64,000 nt of DNA from Prunella strophiata (lineage: Eukaryota > Chordata > Aves > Passeriformes > Prunellidae), in contig JAZBQD010000014.1 in the NCBI GenBank assembly GCA_036583965.1, positions 55,247,626-55,311,625 of the forward strand. Reading direction: 5' to 3'. The position numbers and the translations under genes are program-made. The notes beneath the pieces are model-generated. The model had not been told where the DNA came from. It worked only from the letters and a program-made list of their open reading frames with translations, and ran no database searches. This document shows, one piece after another, positions 13,270-24,682 of this stretch. Numbering within the stretch: the stretch's first letter is position 1; each line of letters starts with the position of its first letter.

Positions 13270-14159
13270 TGTGGTGGGTTAACCTTGCTGACTGCCACTT
13301 GCCAAACCATCTATTCTCTCACTCCCCTTTATCAGCAGGACAGGAGGAAAAAAAAAAAATGTGGAAAGGGTCATGGGTTGAGATAAGGACAGAGAGATCA
13401 CTCACAAATTACTGACTCAGGCAAAACAGACTAGACTTGTGGAAGTGTATTTAATTTACCGTAAATTAAAAATAGAGTAGAAAAATGAGAAATTAAAACA
13501 AAATTAAAAACACCTAGTCTCAGTCTGCTTTTCTGCTCAGACTCAACTGTATTCCTAACTCTTTTTAGTCTTCCTCCTGAGTGGTTCAGACAGGCAGGGA
13601 ATGAGTGATCTAGTCAGTTCATAACCTTTTGACTCTGTTACTTCCTTCCTCATTACACGTTTCTAACCCAATGTGGGTTCCTCAACAATGGGATAGAGCC
13701 CTTCATTAATTTCTTCAGTGTGGATCCTTCCCACCAGCTTCATGAGCTGCTCCATAAAGGTCCTTTTCATGGTGTATTGTTCTTCAGGAATGGTTTGGGT
13801 TCCCTACAAACTCCTGACAGAAGACCTGCTGCTGTGTTCCTCCATAGGTTGCAGGAGGAATCTCTGCTCTGGTACTTGAAGCACCTCCTCTCCCTCCTTC
13901 CTCATTAACTTTAGTGTCTGTAAGGCTGTTCTCTTATTTTTCCTCTCTCTCACAACTGCTACACAACATTCTTTTCACCCTTTCTTAATTATGTTATCAC
14001 AGATGGGTCATCAGCTTGGATCATGGGCTCACTTTGGTCCAGATTTGGGGTCTTCCAGAGCTGGCTGGAACCAGCTGTGTCCAACATGAGGCAGCCCCAG
14101 ATTTCCTCTCACAGAAGTCACTCCTTCAGCAGCTTCCCTTGCCATGTCAACCCAACACA
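13270..14159 (-). mobile_element. Complete solo LTR, avian ERVL-type endogenous retrovirus (minus orientation)
   Basis: The 890-bp segment starts TGTGGTGGGTTAAC and ends CAACCCAACACA. The two ends are near-perfect inverted copies (12 of 14 bases), as LTR termini should be. The flanks carry a 5-bp target-site duplication with one mismatch: ATCAG at 13265-13269 and ATGAG at 14160-14164. The body resembles avian ERVL LTRs read backwards, for example GTTGAGATAAGGACAGAGAGATCACTCAC near the left edge, a TTTAATTTA block, repeated TGGGTTCC/TGGATCC phrases in the middle, and TCACAGAAGTCACTCC before the right edge. The retroviral sense strand is therefore minus. No internal gag/pol sequence adjoins it, so the provirus was lost by LTR-LTR recombination. 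An open frame inside (13720-13908) is incidental. The family is assigned from recall of avian LTR sequence, not from a search. Confidence 0.82.
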
Positions 14160-14164
14160 ATGAG

Positions 14165-17100
14165 TTTAACAGCGAAAGCAAATACAAGGCGTTTCACTAA
14201 ATCCTGTGTGACCCTTTACAGGCTTTTTCATTCTGCACTTTTAGAGTTGACAGTAAAGCATCAGCAGAACTAGAAGTGGCAACAGCAGTAGACAAATTTT
14301 CTATGGAAGAGATTTTCCAAAATGCTATTAGGAAAATCAAAATTATTATTATGAAAGTATTTCCTTAATTTATTCTTCTTTAGAAAGACAAAAAAACCAC
14401 AAAAAAAATAATTATTGCTTTTCTGGCAATGAGCATGCATCACATCTTTTACTTCTCTTGTGGCAATATAAAAAATATGGAAAATTCAATGTCAAAGAAA
14501 GCCAAAACCAAAAATGTAATAAAAAATATGTAAGCGACAAATAAAGAATGAAATTCTGTCTTACATATCACAATAGATATAAGAGAACCATCCACCTAAT
14601 ATAAATGCTGTTTTAACATTAGAATGTTCAGCATCATCATCTTTGAAGTAGTTGTTTAAAGATAAAAGGCTTGTAAAAAAAAAAGGATGTTCTGTCAGAT
14701 TTCACAGAAGCACACATACATGGCCAATATTTATCTGAATACTAAGGAAATTCTCAAATCTGTCACTTATATTTCTGCTTTCCTTCAGTAAGTCATACTC
14801 CTGTTTTTGGTTCTAGCAAAGAATAACTTTCTTGAGATAATTTCTGTACAATCTCTATGGATGTGAGTGCACCATTCCTTACTATAAAAATATTCAGATG
14901 TGTTAAGATTATACTCTTTTAAAACAACTTATATATGAAGAACATTTTATTGAATTCACAGCAAAGACATTATTGTCCAGTTTTACAGTAACCCAGAGCA
15001 GCCATAGGACTCTACTAAAAAAAAAATAAGAGTACCTTATTTTAGATTTAGGAAAAAGAGAAGAACACAAACCTTCCATCAGATACATGTATCTACTTTG
15101 GAACTACCAGTTTTCAGGTGCTTTGAGAGCAAACAGGTCACTGTCTACTGAAGGATCAAAATCTGTGTTTGTTTTTTGAGTCAGTGTGAATAAAGGCCAA
15201 TTTTTATATGCCAGTTTTAGTTGTATCAAGGACAGTACTTTATGACATTTTGCAAAGACTCTGGAATTTTCCCTCTAGAGTACACCAGTCATAGAAGTCT
15301 GCCATCTCTTTTTTGAAAAATCAAAGTTCTTCATAAAGCATCTGAAAGGGTTGTTAAATGAAAGTTTGGATAATAATGGAGAGTATCTATGAATACTTTT
15401 CTGGAAGGCCACTTGTATAAACCTAGTGAAACCTCCCTGGATTCTACCTGCTCAGATCTCCCTATTAAAGTGTCTGCCTCCAACAGATGGTAGGAGACAA
15501 TTTCATGTTCATCCTCCAATGCTGTTCTTCCCATGAAAATAAAAAAAATCACACTCAAAGGATGAGAGAAAAGTTGCTGTCAAAGCTGTCATTGTCAAAA
15601 TAAAATAAAATAAAAAATCACACAGTATAGAAGTGAAAAAATCTGTGCAGTAGTTATTGCATATAGCTGCATCTAAAAGAAATTTGGTCGTGGACATGGA
15701 ATGCAAGGGATGGTAATTCACTGGTTTCTACAGCTGCAACTACTTTTTTTTTGCTTTTTGATTTTTGCTTTTTCTTTCTGTGTAATTCTTCCTCCACAGA
15801 GAGAGATTAAATGGGAGATTGTCTTCCAAAAGAAGAGAAATATTTGGGGTTTTTAAAATGCCTCATAAAATTAAAATATCTCAAAAAATTATTTGATCCT
15901 ACACAGATAAAGGAGAAAATAGAGGAAAAAAATCCTTCCTGAAATCATCTTCATTGATGTTCAATTACCAATGAATGAACACACCTTTAATGCTGTTTTT
16001 CTGAGATATGAAACACATCTGAGAGATGTGTTTGATATGAATTTAAATGTGATGTCTTAGTCAACAAGCTGCACAGGTAATAAGCTCCCTTGGCCAATAG
16101 TGTCTCAGAAAAAGTCCCATGATACATAACAAGGTCAAATATTGTTTTTAAAGCAGACATTATTTTAAAGAATTGTAGTATTTATTCAACCATTCTCTCT
16201 AACAGTAGAATCTGTTTCAATGAATAGGAGCTTCATTTCAGGGAGCTCAGCAGTATGAAAGCAAGCAACTCAAAGAACTCTGTCCTTTCAATCTGTGCAA
16301 GATATATTTCTTATGTGTTACCATTTAAAATCGGTGAAAGATTCTGCTATGAAAGCTAAGTGATTTATTACCTTGATATGGAGCACAGGTGACCATATTT
16401 CTTCCTTTTTCACTGATACCATTAAAAAGTATTGCTTCATTTGTCTTATATATTCTACCTTCATTTATCTTACATATTTTACCTTCAACACTTGTTAGCA
16501 AGCTGCAATACAAACTTCCTAAAGAAACTTTTGATACTCAAATAATGAGTCCTCTGTAAAAAATGCAGTTCCAGAGACTCTGAAACATTAGTTCTTTTCA
16601 CTTCCTTCTGTATGAAGAATATTTAAAATAAATTAAAAAATAAATTAGTGAACAATCTTGAAAGAAAAGAAACATTAGGCCCCATCTTACTAACTATTCT
16701 CTCTTTTTATATGTAAATAAACGAAAAGCATTTTTATATGTAAACAGACTTTAAAATTTCTTAGTTGTGTAGTTTATGACAGTAAGTGAAAATATTTCCT
16801 ACTTCAAAGTTTATGCTATTGAATGAGAAATTACACTATTTCTTGACTCATATGGTGAATAAATCAACCAGATAATTAGTAGTATGACTAAGCCATAGGA
16901 AAAAAAAATATCAAGAACATCAAAATGAGACATTACAGGAACCATTCGAGAAAAGTTTAAAGAATCTAATTTTTAAATATAAGAAAGCAAATAATTCTCC
17001 TCTTGCTTCCCCCAAGATGTCAAGAATTGCAAATAAGCTCCTTGAGGCAAAACTTCAAAACTCAGCAGAGATTGGTTTACATAAAACAAGTGTTTACCAG

Positions 17101-17857
17101 GCTGGAAGACATTCTCTGTGCATTTTTATGAATGGCTTTCAGTGAAGTTGCAATACTAGCATAGATGGGAGCCATATGCAGCTAAGAAATCCAAGGGGGA
17201 AAAAAGAAAAAAAAAAATAATATATATATATGTCAGCTAATGTAAAATCTGCTAGCTGAAGTAAAATAAATTGTAAGATCTGCCTTCTTTTCCTAACTTT
17301 GTCACAGGACTCACTGCAATCTGTGCAAATTAATTAAAACGTAATTGTTTCTACTGTTGAAGGCAAAGTCTGAGAAAAGCAAAAATGTCTTTTAAATAAA
17401 GAAATGTTTCTCTGGCCATCCTTCCATGTTACTTCTGTTACATAGCAATCCTAACTGTCACTGAGCTTCCTAGGTATTCCTGGTAGTTCCAACCAATAAC
17501 AGTCTGTATGTCTAACAAAGTGTTTCTGCTTCATTACAGAGTCATCAAACAATATTTCTCAGAGGAACCAAGAGCTTTTCTCTGAACTACCTCTTATATG
17601 TCTTTTTTACCTGGAAAAAGAACAGCATGTGTTTCTTTTCATTTGGATGTGTCATATAAGTTAAAACAACATAAAAATATTACTATGACAAAAACTATGT
17701 TAGTTGCAAATTTTGTTTTTCAAACAGCTAACTGATTCCAAGCAAGCGACAGCCACACTTCTGCTGTGCTTATGATGCTTTCCAGGAATTGCTGTGGAAA
17801 AAAACTTTTAGCAGAGAGTCTAATTTTTTTCAGTTGTGAGAAATCTCATGCACATTT
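14165..17857. other. AT-rich unique sequence, no gene seen
   Basis: About 3.7 kb without a supported gene or element. It contains a short (AAAAT)n run near 15597-15615 and a small A-run plus (AT)n tract at about 17203-17231. Confidence 0.55.
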
Positions 17858-18480
17858 TGTTGAGGAATATATCTGGTCCAGGTAGCTGGGCTTGAAAGCT
17901 GCAGATGGAGATGCAGATTGGGACTTGGGTGGGAGTCTGAAACAAGAGGCTGTAAACTGTCAAACTTTGAGATAGCAAAGGGCATGAAAACTGATGACAT
18001 CAGCCAGGTGAATGGACACTGGCACACACAGCTGGAGCTTGGAGCTGCTGATCTTTTCAGGAACAGAAGAGATGGAAGGGAATGACAGCCAATGAGCTGG
18101 CTGGACATGGAGAAAGGACAGGAGTGGGGCCTCAGGAGGAAGAGTGAGACCTGCAGACACTGTGAGGGTGTAAAAGCCCATGGGGTTCCTTTGTTGGGGG
18201 TCCCTCCTCAGAAGCACCAGCTGGAGCTGTTTCTGTGTCACTGCACTGTCAATAAATGGCTTTATGGAATGGGACAGCTGAGACCCTGTGATGGGAACCT
18301 GAGGGTCAAAGGGATGAGGAAACCTGGTGTGCCTGGCTGGGAGTGGGGAGTGCAGGGAGCCAAGGGGGCTCCCCTCGGGCACTGGAGCTGCTGCTGCCAA
18401 GGGGCTCCAGTCCCAGCAGTGAAAGTCTCTGGACCTAGGGAGTGTGACTGCCAGAGAGGCTCGCGAATGGACACACTGGG
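17858..18480 (+). mobile_element. Putative LTR (ERV-type) with promoter and poly(A) modules
   Basis: This GC-richer block (start TGTTGAGG at 17858) has the spacing of an LTR. A CRE-like TGACATCA is at 17995-18002, a CCAAT box at 18089-18093, a weak TATA-like TAAAAG at 18171, and an AATAAA signal at 18251-18256, about 80 bp downstream. This gives a U3-R-U5 reading on the plus strand. The 3' boundary is uncertain: the GC-rich character ends near 18480, and no clear CA end with a matching target-site duplication was found. Open frames on both strands here (up to 146 codons) are not supported as genes. The family is not identified. Confidence 0.45.
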
Positions 18481-18744
18481 AAGTTTTCTTAACAATTTAA
18501 AATTTCAATTTTAATTTCATTTTAATTTGTAAATGTTTCATGTATTCACACATTCATTAGGAAGACACAACATGCCCCACTCCATAACAAAAAGAACCAC
18601 CACAGTAGAAGGCCAAGACACATAAATATATACATAGTCTGGGCCACAGATAAAGCTCAAGGGTATTGCCAAGGTCTCTGGTTTAGTGGTAAAACTAATT
18701 CATGCAAAATGTTGTACTGACCCCAACAAGTAAACTGTGTCCTC

Positions 18745-19013
18745 TGCTATGGAGAAATGGATATTGTATGGAATATCACTTTTGGTGAGTTAGAGGTAGT
18801 TGTCCTGACTATCTCACCTACCAACTTCTCCAACCCCAGCCTGATGGTGAAGGGGGGCAATGTTGGTGAGACACTGCTGATGCTGTGCCAGCACTGCCCA
18901 GCAGCAGCCAAAATGCTGGTGTGTTATCAACACCTTTCCAACTACTACTACAAAGAACAACATATGTGGGCTGTTACATGGAAAATCTTAATCTCAATCA
19001 GACCAAATTCACA
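18745..19013 (-). mobile_element. ERVL-type LTR fragment (minus orientation)
   Basis: The right-hand end reads GTGTTATCAACACC, then TTTCCAACTACTACTACAAAG, then CAGACCAAATTCACA. That is the reverse complement of the start of avian ERVL LTRs, which is also visible on the plus strand in the intact copy at 21707. Further left, TATGGAATATCACTTTTGGT and a later block rich in GTTGTCCTGACTATCTC match the U3 of the same family. The left side is truncated around 18745, so the R and U5 parts are missing. An open frame across it is incidental. Confidence 0.65.
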
Positions 19014-20760
19014 CCTCTTGTCCCAAAATCTTAGGATAAATTATTACTCCCATTCCTCCTACGCTGAGTTGAGGTCATCATCTCTCTTTTGATATGACTG
19101 TGATTCTTTTTTGGGAAACAGAGGGTACTGCTCAGACTTTTACTGAATCAGCATGCTAGGCTCATTTACCTTTTGCATTATGAGCAGCATGGACTTAAAT
19201 TAATTTTTCACCCTGAAAATTGCTAATTTTTTATTAAAACATTACAGCTACCACTGCCTGACAACTGTGTCTGGCATCTGCAGTACATGAACATGACTAG
19301 CAGCTATTTTTTTTATATCAGAAGTGAATGGAAAATATTTTTTAAAAAAAAAAAAATCCACTATTTTTTAGGAAAAAAACAGCCAGAATTTTTGTAGAGT
19401 TAAATCTCTCACAGTGAAAATGTAAGACCTTGGCTCACTCTATATGTGGCAAACCTCCAGAAGTCAACATTGTCTTTGGAGGTGAACCCTTCAAGCTTAG
19501 CTCCTTGGTATTGATTGTGACATTTTCTTGTCAGCATGAACATCCAATATCCAACACAGGCAATATTTCTCATTAAGTTGTATAGACTATGGACAGCATA
19601 AACTTAAACTAATGTGCAGTGTCACAGCACAGGCAAAGTGCAGCACCTAGTTTTAATAAACTGAAAACAATCCAGTTGACAATATTCCCTAATTTTACCT
19701 TTGACTTTGTTTATGTTTTGTTCCATCCAGCATTCCTCCTTTCATTATTACTTTAGCTTCTGCTTTTGTAATCTTTCTTTTTTCCCAAGTGAGTGCCTTC
19801 ATAGAAGGCTGCTACACTGAACTCAGCAATAATCATCTCATTGGCAGCAACGGTCCAGTATCAAGCTCATCTCTAGCAAAGTAAAAATTTTATTGCTATT
19901 GCTCTGTTAAGTGGTGAATATTCCTCTCTAGTTGTATAAATCAAGTATTAATTATTCACTAGACTCACAGCTTTTAAATCATGAAGAAATCAACACGATC
20001 ATCTGATCAAGTATGTTGCATAAGCATAAAGCATATATTTTGCTTCATTTTCGTAATGCATTCATTACTTTCAGCTATACTATCTCTTTCCAAAAGTCAG
20101 TTCTCTTGAATGAACATCATCATATAAAGCAGAATGTGTCCTGGTCTTTCATAAGTTATTGCAATGGCTCATTAAATCACAAACCAGTTGTACTTCAATT
20201 TTCAATATGTTTCATTTATGATGAAGTCACCTCTGAAACTTCTCTTGGATAAGCTGAAAAGCATGTCTCTGTTTAGGTCACTGTCAAACCATGAATACTT
20301 TTATCTGTGTTTTATGAAGCTGTTTCAATCTGCCGTTTTTGCTCTAAAGCGCTTTACACAGTCAGGATTCAGGCAATGACCTCACTAATGTGGCAATACA
20401 ATTTCCCTCTTTCTACTCAATAGTCTTTTGCTTATTGAGACTCAATAGTCTGAAGATATTGTCTGCCATAGGTATGTTCAAAGTGCTTTCTGATTACTCA
20501 CATTTCAAAGATATTTGAGTTTTCCCACATTTTTTGTTGGTTAGTTAGCTTGTTTTGCATTTAACTGTCTTTAAGGGCAAGTGAATTTGGTTGATGAATA
20601 GCAAAGGAGTTGTCTGTATAACAGCCAATATTTTTGTTATCCATTGAGTTCACTAGTAATGACTTCGCATTTTCTTCTACAGACCTTCCAGCTACCTGAA
20701 TATTGTCTTAGAAATTTCTGAAATTGTATAAAATGGCCTCTCTTTTTTCTTCTTTGCTTT
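19014..20760. other. AT-rich unique sequence, no gene seen
   Basis: No supported gene or assigned element. Short open frames lack any recognisable domain. Confidence 0.55.
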
Positions 20761-20823
20761 GCTGTTTGGGTTTTTTTATTGTTTTATTTTTTGTTTGTTG
20801 TTATTTTGTTTGTTTTGTTTTAT
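20761..20823. repeat. T-rich (TTTG/TTTTA) simple repeat
   Basis: A run of T interrupted by single G or A (TTTG, TTTTATT units). It is low complexity with no coding meaning. Confidence 0.9.
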
Positions 20824-20873
20824 TAGTGAATATAGGGGGAAAAACCCCATCCTCTAACTATGTATTCTTATAG

Positions 20874-21706
20874 AACAGTCTGTGGCTTCCTTTAGTAGAA
20901 CTCCCACTGTCAGAAAACAAAGAAATGGGGATACTGTGGAAACAGTAAAATCAAAAACACTAAGTGCAGGAAACTGTAAATTATACAGTCATTTTGGTGT
21001 CAGAGTCTCTGTGTTCAAATGGAGATTGTGTATCTGTGGGGGACATCCTGGGCCTGCCCTGTGATCTCAGAAGCTCCTGATAAACCTTGACCAAGGTGAC
21101 TGAACAGTGAAGCATCCCTTGATTGGATCAGCAGGGCCATGAGTCACTCCCTGATTGACCAGGAACTCCTACATGCTAAAGGTGGAAACAGCTAGAAACA
21201 TCAGATGCCCAATCAAGGCGGAAAACAAAGGATAAGTAATTATCTTTAGTTACCTTGGTAAACCATTTACCAGAATTGTAGCCTGAGTGGTATGGTACTC
21301 TTGTGAATTGTAGCCCCAGAGGAACAGTATCATTGTTACTGCACTTTGGGGAAACAGCCCAGTAACAGCCAATTTGCATCATAGCCAGGATGGAAACTTA
21401 CTGCTGACAGAAGTTGTTAGTCACCTTGGGACCACAGGAGGCTGTGCCACCACCTCCCTCTGAGTGTGACACCTCTCAGAGCTCTCAAAGTTTGTTGTAC
21501 TTGGAGGCCTGGGCTGATAGTCCCTGCCCTCATCTCCACACTCCTTGATGTACCCCCCTTGTCTGTGAGGAAACACAAAGAGATTTGAGTGAGGTGAGTG
21601 TTTCTCTGAACCTGAGGGGAATTTTTGGTGGGTACCTTTCCACACATAGAAATAGCTGTATGGGTCATTTTACCTCTGTGTGTGTGAATTGATTATTGTA
21701 TGAACG
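20874..21706. other. GC-richer unassigned patch, possible degraded retroelement
   Basis: The base composition is clearly less AT-rich than the flanks, and the patch abuts the complete LTR at 21707. Several open frames occur on both strands (up to 83 codons, 21417-21668 minus), but two overlapping minus-strand frames and no domain signature argue against a gene. It may be the remains of an older ERV into which the younger LTR inserted. I cannot name it. Confidence 0.3.
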
Positions 21707-22252
21707 TGTGCTGGTTTTGTCTGGGTTAGAGCTAACATTCTTTCCATTGTGTTGAAGACAGGGTTGATAATACAGAGATATTTTTGTTATTGCTGAGCAG
21801 GGCTTGCACAGAGCCAAGGCCTTTTCTGCCTTTCGTATGGCCACACTGGTGAGGAAGTTGGAGTTGTATGAGAGACTGGGAGGAGACACAGACAGGACAG
21901 GTAACTCAAAATGATCAAAGAAGTTTTCCAGATCCTATGACATCATGCCCAGTATATAAAGGGGGAGGAGAAAGGAAGGAAAAGAGGGAATGTTTTGAGT
22001 GATGACATATGTTTCCCCAAGTCACAACCTGTTGTCCTGGGGATGGCTAAATATGTGCCTGCCCATTGGAAACAGTGAATTAATTCCTTGTTTTCCTTTG
22101 TGGTCGTGGCTTTTGCTTTCTATATTGAACTGTCTTTATCTCAATCCAGGAGTTTTCTTTTACCCTTTTGATTCTCTCCTGAGTCTCACTGGTGGGGGAG
22201 TGAGCAAGCAGCTGCCTGGGGCTGGGTTGACAGCAGAGGTTAAAACATGACA
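21707..22252 (+). mobile_element. Complete ERVL-type LTR (solo), plus orientation
   Basis: This 546-bp unit starts TGTGCTGGTTTTG and ends GGTTAAAACATGACA, which are typical LTR termini in inverted arrangement. The order inside matches avian ERVL LTRs: a U3 start (CTGGGTTAGAGCTAACATTC), GTTGATAATACAGAG, a CRE-like TGACATCA at 21938-21945, a TATA box TATATAAA at 21953-21960, and a U5 with AACTGTCTTTATCTCAATCC, AGGAGTTTTC and GGTGGGGGAGTGAGCAAGC before the end. No gag or pol sequence follows. The 5-bp flanks (GAACG left, AAATG right) do not form a convincing target-site duplication, so one flank may have mutated or rearranged. Open frames within it are incidental. Confidence 0.85.
21938..21960 (+). 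promoter_or_regulatory. LTR core promoter: CRE-like site plus TATA box
   Basis: TGACATCA (21938-21945) lies 7 bp upstream of TATATAAA (21953-21960) within the LTR. The CRE consensus is TGACGTCA, so the element differs by the G-to-A change expected from CpG decay. The layout is that of a retroviral promoter on the plus strand. Activity today is unknown. Confidence 0.6.
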
Positions 22253-22375
22253 AAATGTTACTATTTCAACTCCGTAGTTAAGTCATCATTGTAACTGTAG
22301 TGAAATCTACCAAATCACTTCGTAAATGTTGAAGTACATGACAGTTAAGAGCTGCTACATACTTTTGCACCATTA

Positions 22376-22494
22376 TCTTTGTTTTTTTTTTTGTTTTTGT
22401 TTTTTTTTTTGTTTGTTTGTTTGTTTGTTTTTTTGGTTGGTTATTGGTTTTTTTGGTTTTTTTTTTTTTGGTTTTTTTTTTTTTTTTTTTTTTT
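22376..22494. repeat. Poly(T) / (TTTG)n / TTGG low-complexity tract
   Basis: About 120 bases of T with regularly placed G (TTTG ×5, GGTTGG, long T runs). Both strands give spurious Phe- or Lys-rich open frames. On the minus strand it reads as the A/C tract type seen several times in this window. Confidence 0.95.
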
Positions 22495-22971
22495 ACTTCT
22501 GTATTTAACTTTGTTAATAAATATATCAGATTAGACCTTGCAGAAAGCACAATCTGATCAATTTTACTAGCTTTGAGGTATTAAACACAACTAAATTTCA
22601 GGAGTCCTGTGTATTCCTTGCACAGAGTTAATCTGCCTTTCCTAAGACACAGCAAATTAGGCATGTAATCACAGTTTATCTAACAGAGTCACAGAATTAT
22701 TTTCATAACCTTAGATAAATTTCCAAAAGCTTAGAAGACTATATTCAGTATATATATGTGTGGAGGGAGAAAAAAAGATGAGTAAAAGAAAAATGATAGA
22801 AGGGGAAAACCCTAAAAATCAGAGAAGTAATTTGAATTACAGCATTGGGAATGAGGGAGTAACTTTATGGCTTTGTGAAAAAGTTCAACATTGTAGTTGG
22901 ATGAGATTTAAATTGTAAAAGGCATTCCATATTAATGGGAAATAACAAGGTTGCTAAATAACAGTACGATA

Positions 22972-23300
22972 GATGTTAAATCAGCAGGTCTGGATAATTT
23001 TGCCTGCAAGTGCTGTAAATAGTCAGCTGAGCAGATCTCTTGATCATCAGTGATGATTTTCAATAAGTCTTGGAACACTGGAGCATTTCCAAAGGGTTGG
23101 AATGAAGCTAATGTTATGCCAATATTTTAAAAGTATAAATGGGACATCTAATTATAGGCCTGTCATCCTGACATTGATCCCAGACAAATTATGGAACAAG
23201 AGATATGGGATTTGATGAATAACCTATTAAAAGAGGATAATATAATTAATGACAATCAGCACAGGCTTATAGGAAAGACATTCTTTTGAACTTGCTTGTA
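22972..23300 (+). mobile_element. Ancient CR1 LINE fragment, reverse transcriptase region
   Basis: Translation of 23058-23126 gives a run ending in PKGWNEANVMPIF. About 25 bases further on, in another frame, NYRPVILTLIPDK is read. These match the CR1-type block with a W-K-x-A-x-V-x-P-I-F motif followed by NYRPVSLT, upstream of the catalytic palm. Next comes a stretch equivalent to the DNIIN-x-NQH segment. The frame shifts between the two motifs, and there are several stops. The nucleotide sequence resembles the CR1 lineage abundant in turtles and crocodilians more than the avian CR1 copies elsewhere in this window. The orientation is plus. There is no 3' end, so it is an internal fragment. 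The subfamily is inferred from recall. Confidence 0.7.
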
Positions 23301-24503
23301 CACTGATCAGGAAAAGCTATCAATGAACTTGTATAAGGATGATGCTGATGATCTTGTTTTACTTCTATAGGTCATTTTGTTTCATACTGAACATGCTGAT
23401 TAACACAGAAAAAATTGCAAACACCAACATTATACATACTAAACTGAACAAAATGTTCTAGCATGTAGGTTTTAATATACTGTATTTAAAGAATTATCAA
23501 TGAGTGTGTTCTAAAAAAATGCCAGAGGGCTTTTTTTTTTGCCTTATTTGCAGCCTCAGTATAACAGCATTATTTCTGGGAAAAAAAATAATGCATAACA
23601 CCACAACTGGAGGAGGGATAAATGAGGAAAAGGAAAGATTGCATCCAACAAACAGCTGGAATCCACCAGCTATCAGGTATAAACAATTATTTATTATAGA
23701 CAATGAAAATTATGTCTCTAGGGACAACAGCATAAAGAACATTTGTAAAATAGGACTTCTATCCTAAGAATTAAAACTCTAAAACCTTGGGGATGACAAA
23801 CAGAAACCTACTCTGTCTGGAAGAGCCTAATACAGTCCTGGCCTATGCAGGATTCAGCCTCTCTTGGAATATGAAGGCTACTTCTGTACTCCTCAATTAA
23901 AGAATGGCACTCATATATTGAAAAACAAGTACAGAGAAACACTGCAAGCACATCTAAGCATCAGGAAATAAATCTTACACCTAACCTTAAGGAACTGTTT
24001 TAAAAATTTTCTGTTACAGCAGTTCCTTTGCCTCTTTTGGCACAGCAATAATTCTAATAAGAAGTCAGCTTTCATGATTATTCCCAAAAAGTTCAATCTG
24101 CTTAAGAATTACAAAAGGTAAAGGATTCATTTGGCCATAAGCTGTCTGTACTTACATTCAGAGCAGAAATACGGCTGTGGAAAATGTGATAACCAGAATC
24201 CATTTACCAGACAGTAAAGCTTCTCTTTTTTTTTTTTCCTCTAAAATCCTACACTAATTCTAACAAAGTGTAGTTATGTCATTAATTGTGAGCTTGTTTG
24301 ACTGTAATAATTTGACTTCCACAAGTCAGCACTGATACATCATTCCCACAGATTTTGCTTTTGCTAGGTGCTGTCCTGAGTCATATTTAATTCAACAACA
24401 TTTATGAGATTTACGGTTGATGGCAATCCACTGTATAAACCTATATTTAAATACCCAAATTTGAATGCATTATTTCCCTGCCCTTTTTATCTTTGTACTC
24501 ATC
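23301..24503. other. AT-rich unique sequence, no gene seen
   Basis: No supported gene. The immediate left edge could contain further unrecognisable CR1 sequence. A short poly(T) lies near 24226-24238. Confidence 0.55.
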
Positions 24504-24682
24504 AAAAATAGAAAATGGAAAAAGAGAAAAAGGAGAAAAAAAAAGCTAAAACAAACAAACAAAAAAAACCCCAAACAAGCAAAAAACCAACTGCCCCTCC
24601 CCCCCAAAAAAAAAAAAAAAACAAACCCAAAAATAAACCAAAACAAACAAAAAACCACAACTAAACAAAACCCCACAAAAAA
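24504..24682. repeat. A-rich (AAAAC/AAACCCC/AAAAG) low-complexity tract
   Basis: About 180 bases composed of A with regular C or G (AAACAAACAAAAAAAACCCC, CCCCCCCAAAAAA, AAAACAAACAAAAAACC). The 80-codon Lys/Asn/Gln/Pro frame across it is an artefact of composition. Confidence 0.95.

Noticed and set aside
17960..18514. Overlapping 140- and 146-codon frames
   Set aside because: They lie inside the LTR-like block on opposite strands. The promoter and poly(A) layout explains the segment better than a gene does.
18757..19092. 111-codon plus frame
   Set aside because: It runs antisense across an ERVL-type LTR fragment and past its end.
21697..22262. Target-site duplication for the LTR at 21707
   Set aside because: The flanking 5-mers GAACG and AAATG match at only three of five positions, which chance allows.
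22278..22550. Lys-rich 90-codon minus frame
   Set aside because: It is composed of the T/G low-complexity tract read in reverse.
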